DNA from: Pomphorhynchus laevis
Lineage: Eukaryota > Acanthocephala > Palaeacanthocephala > Echinorhynchida > Pomphorhynchidae
Direction of reading: 5' to 3'
DNA: 64,000 nucleotides
Assembly: GCA_012934845.2 (NCBI GenBank)
Contig: WNNJ02002443.1
Coordinates: forward strand, 1 to 64,000
The translations under genes were made by a program, and so were the position numbers. Below the pieces are notes generated by a model. It did no database searches. It had not been told where the DNA came from and was given only the letters and a program-made list of their open reading frames with translations. Positions 1-8,880 of this stretch are shown here, piece after piece. Positions within the stretch are counted from its first letter, which is position 1. Every line of letters begins with the position of its first letter.

Positions 1-480
1 TTTATTTTCAATTTTTTATTTTAACTTGATTTAAATTATAAAAAATCTTATAACAATTATTTATTTTATTTAATTATTTAATTTTGATTTAGCATTATTA
101 TGTTTTGTTTATTTTATAACTTAATTAAATACGTAGACTCAGTTAGCTGATTTGATGGTAATTTTTCAAATAAGCGTTAAATTTGTATACTTTATGTTTC
201 AATATTAGCTCGATACCTATTAGTTATATAATGGACAAAATGTGATTATGCTGGCTAACATCTGGCTTTCTAAAAATATATTCTTAAATATCCGAGTATG
301 AATATTTTAACTTAATATGAATAATATAAAATCTTATAACAATTATTTATTATATATAATTATTTATTATTAATTATAAAATTTTGATTTAGCATTATTA
401 TCGTTTTTTTTAAATTTTATAATTATATAAAATATATTAAATACGTAGACTCAATTAGCTGATTTGATTTGTTTTAATAG
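1..480 (+). repeat. Dispersed AT-rich repeat R1, two copies
   Basis: Two similar blocks (about 40-165 and 320-470) each run through 'TTTTGATTTAGCATTATTA' and end in the motif 'ACGTAGACTCAGTTAGCTGA' (one base differs in the second copy). The same ending recurs near 9420-9450, 9905-9940 and 35900-36000, so this is a dispersed repeat family with a conserved 3' end. No coding potential is seen. The class (MITE, SINE or LINE tail) cannot be decided from here. Confidence 0.6.
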
Positions 481-1278
481 ATATTATTAATATTTAAAAT
501 TGTTTTCATATATCAAAAATATTTACGCATATACATATTTTAATAATAACCAATTAACCTATAGTATTAAAATCTAATATATTCGATTACCGGGCAAAGT
601 AAATTGTGCAAAAATAAAGAATAAAGAATCAAGGTTTGACCAAAACCTTGTCATAATATTGATGTAAATTTATAATAATCAAATAAATTATTTTATAAAT
701 TAATGATTATTAATAATTATCGAATAATTAATTATTATTGAATAAGCTGTACAAGTGAATAATTTAGAATCTTTCACTAGTCTAAGTGATAAGTACGATG
801 GCTGGTAGGCCCAACAAAACGAGCATAACAAAACTTAGACTTCGCCACCAGTCATCTTCAATTTACAAGCAAATGTTTGGATAAAATTAGAAAATGATAA
901 TTGGATAATCTAAAATTAGATTCTTGCTAAATTGGATTTTATAATTTTTAGCATGAATTAACAATATTTATTGTATTAATAATCTAACATTTAGATTGTA
1001 AACATTTAAATCAGTACCAAGAACAAACATAAGAATTTTAAATATCCTACAATGTGCTATTTAAATGAGCTATTGTTCATATACACAAGTGTCTATCTCA
1101 TGTTTTGTTAATAATATTCTTGTTTTGAAATTGTGCAATGAGCAATATGATTTAGTTTAATTTGGTATTAATATGTATGCAACCTACGTTTTATATTTTA
1201 TTAACCTTTTATTTAATCGGTTAAATCCTGATTGTACTTATCTGATACTTTACAATACTCGATGATATTGATTTGCAG
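481..1278. other. AT-rich non-coding stretch
   Basis: No open frame of note, no tRNA-like boxes and no convincing repeat ends were recognised. It may be intron of the gene that owns the 1279-1413 exon. The last bases before 1279 end in a TTTGCAG acceptor with a weak pyrimidine tract. Confidence 0.4.
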
Positions 1279-1413
1279 GCATTGATCAATACAGAAAATA
1301 ATGAAGATTCAGCATACCTTCGCTTATGTCAAAAACTTGATCCTAACTTGGCCACAAATATTATTGAATCATATAGCCATGGAAACCGGTTCGAAGATGC
1401 TATGATGATTGAG
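1279..1413 (+). CDS. Orphan internal exon, protein not recognised
   Basis: A 135-bp segment is flanked by TTTGCAG and GAG|GTACTC and is open in the one frame that makes it a symmetrical phase-0 exon of 45 codons. The translation includes the stretches LRLCQKLDPNLATNIIESYS and RFEDAMMIE. It is clearly less AT-rich than its surroundings and has coding-like codon use (Leu, Glu, Asp and Asn rich). I do not recognise the family; the helical, acidic character would fit an alpha-solenoid or adaptor protein, but that is a guess. It is on the same strand as the NUDT9-like exons 2.6 kb downstream, so it could belong to the same gene, though nothing in it resembles a Nudix box. No start or stop codon belongs to it, so neighbouring exons must lie elsewhere. 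Confidence 0.5.
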
Positions 1414-1522
1414 GTACTCGTGGAATATTCACCTAATTTAAACTTTTAAATTAATTTTGCCAACGTACCTATATTAATTAATTATAATGTTTATAAGATT
1501 TGATGTATATATGATTAATATA

Positions 1523-1770
1523 AGATCTGACGGCGTAATGATTGTAACGTTGGAAACGCGATACATACGTCCTGAGTTCGAATACGATCAGCACCAGTTT
1601 ACGGAGTAAGCAGGAAATGAGGGCTGAAACGTGAATTGTAGGTATGGGTCATCAGTTGATGAGACCCATCCAGGCTTATTATAAACGTCTTGCTGTATTA
1701 AGAATAGAAACAATACCTTTAGGATACAACCAGAAGAATGTAAGCTTACAGATGCAATCAAGTTAAATTA
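1523..1770 (+). repeat. tRNA-derived SINE, copy 1 (degenerate hammerhead boxes)
   Basis: A pol III B box reads GAGTTCGAATAC after 'CGTCCT', with an A-box-like stretch about 40 bases upstream. The body is shared with the copies at about 1905-2075 and 27596-27842, and the tail 'TAAGCTTACAGATGCAAT' matches the third copy. Downstream of the B box are GAAA (1626-1629), TTGATGA (1656-1662, one change from CTGATGA) and GTC (1687-1689). Flanking strands still pair partly in the scrambled hammerhead order described for the copy at 27.7 kb. This copy is older and less well paired. Confidence 0.7.
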
Positions 1771-1904
1771 AAAACATTCATTGCCAGTGGTAGAATGTTA
1801 AACAGTGATACGGCTGCGGATCACACACAAAAGGCATGTTTCTAGTATATCGTAAGAATACGATCCCCTACTGGAAGTAATATACTTAAATGCATATCTA
1901 CACC

Positions 1905-2075
1905 ACTGTAGAAGCAGGGCTATGGGATGTAGCGTTAAATCGCGATACAGACGTCCTAAGTTCAAATCCGATCATAACCAGTGTACGGAGTAAGAACATA
2001 ATCAGGGTCGAAATGTTGTATAAAGAATACAATACCTGTGAGTATAATGTTGTTCCACTAAAGTGTTTAAATTTA
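1905..2075 (+). repeat. tRNA-derived SINE, copy 2 (internally deleted)
   Basis: The head matches the SINE at 27596: 'AATCGCGATACAGACGTCCT', then the B box AAGTTCAAATCCG, then 'AGGGTCGAAA'. The part that in other copies holds CTGATGA and GTC is missing; the sequence jumps to the tail near 'AATACCTGTGAG'. A 68-codon frame here has no protein support. Confidence 0.65.
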
Positions 2076-2089
2076 TTTTTAGTAATATT

Positions 2090-4042
2090 TTGTTGATTTA
2101 TATTACAATTATAAATTGTAATTTATACAATTTATACGATTGTAATTCGTCTTTTATTGTTCGCTTAATAGCAATAAATATAGTTATTATTAATTATTAT
2201 TTAATATAGTTATTATTGAAACACCATTATAATTCGGTATATTATATAATTATATATTATATTACAAATATTAATATATATGGCGCAAACGGTTGGCTAT
2301 GATCCATATATATAACGGGTACAGTATTGTAATTAGCGTATATTGAAAAAAAACCAAAAGCATAAAGATTTTTACGTTTCGATCGTCGCAGATTTTCTAC
2401 AAATCGTAATCAGTTGATAAAAGCTGAAAATAAAAGTTATGGTTATTAAATTCAATCACATTCAAGTTTTGTTATAAATTTTGGTCACTCTATATATGTA
2501 TATTTAGTTTTTCAATAAAGCATTCTACTACAAACGATCAGATTGGAAGCCAAGAGTTTCGAATATCTATAATGGTATGTAAACAATAATTTTTTATAAT
2601 TCTACTTTTAACTGGTCTAAGTAAAAATAATCTTTCTATTAAAATGGTTCGAAATTACTTCAAAATAGTGATGATCCTTTTCAATAAGAATCATCAATTC
2701 TTATTAAAAATGATCATTTCTTATAAGGATCAATAAAACACAAATTTATTTTTATATTTCCCTAGTTGGTGTTAGCATTTGATGACGCCAGCAACAGTTT
2801 GCAAAATTATAAAATTTAATGTAAATCCTGTTCCGAAATTTAGAATTAATTTAATTTCTGAATAATATTTTTTGAATCGTGATCAGAAATTTATAAATTT
2901 CTCTTCTATAAGCAGCTGTATATATTTTAATCTTCATCTGAAATAAATAAAATACCTTTACCTGATGCCTGTGATTTATATTTCGTGTGTAAAGCAAAAA
3001 ATTGTAAAATTAAAATGCCTTCCTGATATTTAAAAATATAAATATTCAAAATCCCTATTTAAATAGGGATTTTGATAATTATCCATTTTAGATATTTTAA
3101 TACTCTAAACTGTTTATATAATCAATACTAAATGCTTGTATTCACAAATATGTGTTGATGCTCAGCTTTACCTTTCCTGGCCCAGTCAAAAATTTTGAAT
3201 TAACGACTGTATTCACTTATTCGTAATATGAAATCGTTTGATTTTCCGGCATTCGTTCATAAGTAAACTTAAAGTAGTATCGTTTGCTATCTGTTCATTA
3301 AGATACATATGTTATATGATAAATAATACTTTATAATGTAATATGTAATGAAATATAAAATATTAATATATTTATATATTTATATAAGTAATATTAATAT
3401 AAATATATAATGTACAAGACTATATATTTTATCACTGGAAGGAAAATGTATTTTATAAATTTTATTTAATATTTCAAACACAGTTAAACATTGGATTATT
3501 TAATAACGCGTTAAAAAACCAAATGCGAAAACAATAATTCGAGATCAGTTAACATTTACGAAAGGGTGGATATTTAAGTTAAATAATTTTTGGTACATAA
3601 GTTAACATATACAATTTACTTAAGTGAATCAAATTTATAAATGTTGACCTCAGTAACTATTCTAATACAAGGTGTTCGATATAGGCTAACACTTTGTATC
3701 GAATTCGGAATAAAACTTAAAGCCTTTGCAGGCTTCAGTTACTACTGCAGAGAAATAATTATCGATGAAATATAACGAAGGAAATATATAACAAAAATAT
3801 GTTTAATTTGTATAGTAATTGATGGTATATTTAAACATTGAAATTTTAATTCAAATGCGTTGAATTAACGAAGATTAACATTCAAATGTAGCAGTATGAG
3901 CTGTATTTGTCATGTAATTCATTACATACATTTTAATTAAATATCCTACAATTTTATTCGTAAACTTCGCACTTTTATCGTTTTTTTGTAAAAATTTATA
4001 TAGCAAACAAATATTTAATATGAATTATATTTTTAAATATAG
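2090..4042. other. AT-rich non-coding stretch, possible intron
   Basis: No gene recognised. It contains a perfect 28-bp palindrome at 3047-3074 (arms read CAAAATCCCTATTT). If the NUDT9-like gene starts upstream of the window or in the 1279 exon, this is intron. No Nudix-box exon (the GX5EX7REUXEEXGU signature) could be found here. Confidence 0.4.
3047..3074. repeat. Perfect 28-bp palindrome
   Basis: Two 14-bp arms (CAAAATCCCTATTT and its exact complement) abut with no spacer. It lies in non-coding sequence between two exons. It could be a small foldback or a protein-binding palindrome; nothing else supports a role. Confidence 0.8.
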
Positions 4043-5603
4043 GTTACCACGATGATAAACGAAATACCGACAATGCTTGGGTAGAATTTGAAATCTGGAA
4101 TTTTCACGTAGATGGGATGTGTGTCAGTCCCTTTTCTGTAAGATATTTGAAAATAATTTTTTAACATTTAAAAATTGCATTTTTGCATGAATCGTAAAAA
4201 AACTTGCATTCATTGCTAATAAAAAATTATGCCCCTTCTCCGTATATTGGATCGTCAGTATAAAATACCCTCTACAACAGGGTGCAGAGAAAGACTCCTT
4301 AACGGATCAAAAGGACTTATGGCATAATACCATATTAGGTGCGCAATTGAGCATATAAAAATAGTAATGGAAAGAACATAATGTATCAGCGCATAAGTTT
4401 ATCTGCACTCGGCGTTATAGCGAAAAATAATGAAAGATATAAAGCAGCAGAATACCATCAAAATATTATAATTGCAAGTGTCGAATGAACGACCTTTTAT
4501 CAGAACTTTCAAAAAATATAGGTTATCTTTCTAAATTCTTGTTTTATTTGCAGCGACTGTTAATCAAAAATTATTTTTAATAATTTAAATAAAAAATTTT
4601 TACAAAAATAAAATAAATTTTAATTGGTATTTTAAAATCACAAAATACATGTTTAAATATTATCAATATCTAATAAGTTATTATCGATAAAATAATTAAT
4701 ATTAATATTTTTATAGTGGTAATTACTTGATTATATTGATATTTTAAAATCATAAAATACATTTTTTAATATTTTTAATAATTTATTAATAAATATTAAT
4801 TTATTAATCAATATTTGTAGAATAAAATATTGATCGATTAAATTTTTAAAAATAATTTATTATCAATATTGATATTATCATTATTAATTTTGTAAAAATT
4901 AAATTTTGTTTATCTATGTTAGGTAGAAAAATAACGGGCGACACTTGTTAGCAAAGCAGTTCATCCTGACTACGTCTAATGCTTATTCTGATACATGATA
5001 TATATAATACGGAGTTATAAAATTCAAAAGTTATAAAAATTCTAAATAATTAATAATAATTAAATATCTTTAGTAATTTAAAAGTGGAAAGTGGTAAAAT
5101 CGTAAAATACATGATTATAAGAGAAATCTTTACACTATTAATAGCTTCCGCTAGATAATAACAAACTGACGACAATAAGTTAATTGAAAATCAAGTTTTG
5201 AACAAATATATTGGTCTCCCGCAAGAATAAAAGTCATCTATGAAATATTAATTTGTGGGTATAGAATCGAACTTTAACATTTGACCTCACAGTATTGTTG
5301 CTTATATATTGTTAGTAGCGAAGTTATAAAATCGTTTTCTTTATTTAATTATTCAATATCAGTTGCAAAATAAACTGATATTTTAATCTTAGTGATATCA
5401 TTATTTAAAATTTTTTATGGCACATTGAAAATAAAAATAAACTTAAAATCAAAATTTCAAATATATCATTAGTTAACGATTTTAAAATATAATTACTCAT
5501 ATCATTCTAGGGTTTTACAAATTGGCTTCCGCTAAATTCGACGAATGCAATTTTTGCTGGAATGGAAAGAGAAGTTAGATTAATAGAAGCATTGTACAAT
5601 TGA
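4043..5603 (+). CDS. NUDT9-like ADP-ribose hydrolase domain, last two exons
   Basis: Exon 4043-4137 lies between ATATAG and TCT|GTAAGA. Read in phase 1 it gives GYHDDKRNTDNAWVE, the diagnostic block of NUDT9 (ADP-ribose pyrophosphatase; human has GYVDDPRNTDNAWME), followed by NFH as in NYHDE. Exon 5511-5603 follows a TTCTAG acceptor in the matching phase and gives GFTNWLPLNSTNAIFAGMER and more, ending in TGA at 5601-5603. This aligns with the NUDT9 C-terminus (KVKWVDINDKLKLYA). Known family role: hydrolysis of ADP-ribose to AMP and ribose 5-phosphate, usually mitochondrial; the same fold forms the C-terminus of TRPM2 channels, which cannot be excluded. Oddities: direct joining of the two exons lacks the usual AGDDA segment, so a small exon may be missed or lost, and no Nudix-box exon was found upstream. 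The gene is therefore partial in this window. Confidence 0.75.
4138..5510 (+). other. Intron of the NUDT9-like gene
   Basis: GTAAGA donor and TTCTAG acceptor, 1373 bp, very AT-rich. A stretch near 4920-5040 ('ATGCTTATTCTGATAC') resembles pieces near 9700 and 63015, so a dispersed repeat seems to have landed here. No other exon was recognised inside. Confidence 0.55.
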
Positions 5604-5825
5604 TATGTTAATTAATGTTATCATTTATTTTAATTAGCTATATTGTTTCTTATTAAAGTGCAATAATCGAACACAAATTTCAAAATGTTTTTTTTTGAAG
5701 AAAATCGACAATTACAAATCAATACGATTATCACAAAAAGTCAATGTAAAATAAACAAAATAGAGAGAGAGCATATTCAGATAAGTAAACTCCAAAAATG
5801 ATAAAAAAAAGGCGATAAAAAGATG
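5604..5825. other. 3' flank of the NUDT9-like gene
   Basis: AT-rich. An ATTAAA-type poly(A) signal candidate occurs in 'CTTATTAAAG', about 50 bases after the stop codon. Nothing else is seen before the minisatellite. Confidence 0.4.
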
Positions 5826-6440
5826 AAATGAATAGGTTAGAAGACTTAAATGTGTTAGATGATATAAATCGGAAAATGGTACAAATAGGTTAGATGGTAT
5901 AAATCAGTTATATGATGTAAATCAGTTATATGATATAAATAAGTTAGATGTATAAATAGGTTATAAGATAATTAATCAGTTATATAATAAACATAAATAT
6001 GTAAAATGATATAAATCGGTCAAAATGATATAAATCGGTTAAATGGTATCAATCGGATAGATTATTAATTTCCGTTAGATGGTAACAATAGGTTATATCC
6101 TATGATATACATAGGTTATAGCTGTCATATACTGTATATATTAAAACATTTGAATTACTATTTATAGATGATCGACTTGTGTTTAAAAGAACCATTGAAA
6201 CGGTTATATGATTATTGAATAGGTTAAACGATTTAAATCGGTTATCTGATATAAATCGGTAAGATGGTATAAATCGATTATAGGATTTAAATAGGTTATA
6301 TGATATAAATCGGTTAGATGGGATAACTAGGTTATATTATACTTAATCAGTTATATGATATAAATAATTATTATGATATAAATCAGTTAGATGGTAAACT
6401 CTGTTAGATTGTATAACTCGGTTACATGATACGCAATCAT
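5826..6440. repeat. Imperfect minisatellite, unit about 18 bp
   Basis: Loose tandem repetition of a unit like GTTAGATGATATAAATCG, with variants such as 'GGTTATATGATATAAATC'. Unit lengths vary, so this is an old, diverged array. It adjoins a second, unrelated minisatellite with an AT-rich gap between them. Confidence 0.75.
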
Positions 6441-6659
6441 GTTAAATAATCAAATAACTTATACAATTAAATAATTTATATATTTATAAATATTAAAATT
6501 AATAATTAAATTATTAATATAATTATCAAATAATATTATTAATTATTGCTAGCAAAACGATTTTCAATTTTTTTATTAGAATAGCAAATTCAAAATTTGA
6601 ATTTGAAAAGAAAAGCTTCAAAATTATAAAAGATGATTATTTATTACTAGCAATTAAAA

Positions 6660-7885
6660 GGGTTAATTAATCGATAATATTAGTAACGATAAAAGTAATA
6701 TTCGTTAAGATGAATAATCAATAAGATTAATCATCGAGAATATTAAGATTCGATAAGATTAATCATCGAAAAGGTTAATTGTTGATAAGACTAATTATCG
6801 ATAAGATTAATCTTATTAAAAATTAATCATCAATAAGACTAATCATCGTCAAGATTAATCATCGATAATATTAATCATAGATAAGATTAATCATTGATAA
6901 GGTTACTAATAGATAAGATTAATCATCGATAAGAATAATCATCAATAAGACTAATCATCGACAAAATTAATCATTGATAATATAAATCATCGATAAGATT
7001 AATCATTGATAAGATAAACCATCGATAATATAAATCATCGATAAGATTTATCGTCGATAAGATTAATAATCGATAAGATTAATCATCGATAAGGTAAATT
7101 GTTGATAAGACTAATAATCGATAAGATTAGTCATCGATAAGGTGAATAGTTGATAAGACTAATTATCGATAAGATTAATCATCAATAAGATTAATCACCG
7201 ATAAGATTAATCATCGATAAGATTAATCACCGATAAGATTAATCATCGATAAGATTAATCATCGATAAGATTAATCATCGATAATATAAATCATCGATAA
7301 GATAAATCATCGATAAGATAAATCGTCGATAAGATAAATCGTCGATAAGATAAATCGTCGATAAGATTACTCATCGATAAAATTAATCACCGATAAGATT
7401 AATCATCGATAAGATTAATCATCGATAAGATTAATCATCGATAAGATTATTCATCGATAAGATTATTCATCGATAAGATTAATCATCGATAATATTAATC
7501 ATCGATTACATTAATCATTGATAAGATTACTCATAGATAAGATTACTCATCGATAAGATTAATCATTGATAAGATTAATAATAGATAAGATTAATCATCG
7601 ATAAAATTAATCATCGATAATATAAATCGTTGATAAGATTAATCGTTGACAAGATTACTCATTGAAAAGATTAATCATCGAAAAAATTAATCTTTGGTAA
7701 GATTTAGTATTGATAAGATAAATGGTCGATAAGATTTATCTTCAATTAGATTAATCAATTAATCTTTGATGATAATTATGATCGATAAAATTAATCTTTG
7801 ATTAGATTATCTTTAATGAGATTTATCATGGACAATGTTATCGATAAGATTACTCATCAATAAGATTAATCACTGATAAGATCAC
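6660..7885. repeat. 16-bp satellite array, unit GATAAGATTAATCATC
   Basis: About 1.2 kb, roughly 75 copies, of a 16-bp unit GATAAGATTAATCATC. The core 7190-7560 is nearly perfect and both ends are frayed. Each unit holds the palindrome GATTAATC, and each junction makes the palindrome ATCGAT, so the array is a ladder of alternating palindromes. Each unit also carries GATAAG, the core recognised by GATA-type zinc-finger factors. There are no unique spacers between units, so this is not a CRISPR array. Confidence 0.9.
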
Positions 7886-7904
7886 TTAATAAGATGATTA
7901 AGTT

Positions 7905-8560
7905 GTGGGTTTATGTGGGTTATAGTTTTGACTTCGTGGTTGGTGGTTTTAACTGTTCTTGTTCTTGCGGCGCCTTTTACAATGATTATGGTGGATTGTA
8001 ATGAATTCTAGCTTTTTACTCCTGTGGATGTTGTCCCCTATTTTTTATCAGCATCTCTTTGTGTCTTTGGCAATCAAAAGATGTATATTCTTATTTTTCT
8101 GAGATTAGGTTTATTATATCATGTAGTGAGCTTATTGATAATAAATTTGAGGTTTTTAGTTATATTTGGATGGTGTGGCTTTAGTTTGTATTGTTTGGGT
8201 TTACATGTTTACTGTAGGGTTTGAAATTGATACTCGTGTATATTTTTTGCGGTTTCTGGTTAATGTGCTTACTGTTATTTAGGAAATTATGATGTTGGCC
8301 TTAATATTTGGCTTAAATAATCCAATAGATTCTACTGAATTAGGTGATCTGAGTTTTATTTAAATGTTTGCTTATGAGGTGGCTAATTATATGTATTTTA
8401 TACATCCCGTTTTTATTACGTATTAAGAATAGGGTTGTCGTTTCCCCTGTTGTTAGATTTAAACAATTGGATTCCTCTCTATTTGGTAGTGAATTTTATG
8501 AGTATTGATTAGAGGTGCATTTTCTATTTGTTTTTGTTATGGTAAATTGAACATAAGATC
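7905..8560 (+). pseudogene. Nuclear copy of mitochondrial COX1 (NUMT), decayed
   Basis: Composition changes sharply to a T- and G-rich top strand, unlike the A/T-balanced flanks and typical of one mitochondrial strand. In shifting frames the translation follows cytochrome c oxidase subunit I: WLVVLTVLVLAAPFTM, then YQHLFV, then FGNQKMYILIF (family FGHPEVYILIL), then HVVS, then HMFTVGFEIDTRVYF at about 8203-8248 (family HHMYTVGLDVDTRAYF), then a C-terminal-like part with SSLFGSEFYEYWLEV near 8470-8520. The copper-ligand His of FGHPE is changed, several frameshifts separate the blocks, and part between the DTRAYF block and the C-terminus seems missing. It cannot encode a working subunit here. 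The insertion directly follows the 16-bp satellite. Confidence 0.8.
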
Positions 8561-8706
8561 CTGTGAGAAAACAAGCATCGACAGCAATTAAATCTTCTGC
8601 AGAAGAAAATTAGGATGGTCCGGAAAGCACATGGTTAGTTGAAAGAGGCTAGGCCCATGCTATCAAATAAGCAAATTCTCGTAGATGGCTTTTAAATATG
8701 TCACAA
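8561..8706. other. Flank of the scrambled hammerhead locus
   Basis: Balanced composition compared with both sides, suggesting it belongs to the same inserted element as the ribozyme-like segment. No B box or LINE-like frame was recognised. Confidence 0.35.
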
Positions 8707-8780
8707 GGCAGCCGAAACGACTGATGGTAGTTCACCCTACTGATGAGTGCTGCCGGCTACCATCAGCTCGTCTAGGAGTG
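8707..8780 (+). ncRNA. Hammerhead-ribozyme parts in non-canonical strand order
   Basis: All hammerhead boxes and all three helices can be read. Helix II: GGCAGCC (8707-8713) with GTGCTGCC (8747-8754), 7 bp and one bulged T. GAAA is at 8714-8717. Helix III: A-CGA-CTGATGGTAG (8717-8730) with CTACCATCAG-C-TCGT (8757-8771), 14 bp and one bulge. CTGATGA is at 8740-8746. Helix I: CACCCTA (8733-8739) with TAGGAGTG (8773-8780), 7 bp and one bulge. The cleavage triplet GTC is at 8770-8772. Every box sits exactly at its helix junction (A15.1-U16.1 and U1.1-A2.1 pairs present). The strand order is GAAA strand, CTGATGA strand, GTC strand, which is not a circular permutation of types I, II or III, and the linkers are only 2 bases. 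A single molecule could not close all three helices; a domain-swapped dimer or a multimer could. The box and pairing content is directly visible; activity is inference. Confidence 0.5.
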
Positions 8781-8880
8781 ATAAAGAAATCTGTTCTATT
8801 AATAATCGAACTCCGGCTTTTGGCAACATCTTCGATAATAAAGCTGAAGCTTATTGGATCACGAATTTTATATATTATAT

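Noticed and set aside
2521-2574. Possible 54-bp exon before GTATGT
   Set aside because: Open in two frames, no pyrimidine tract, and no match to NUDT9 or anything else recognisable.
6660-7885. CRISPR-like regular repeats
   Set aside because: Units abut with no unique spacers and the context is eukaryotic; it is a satellite.
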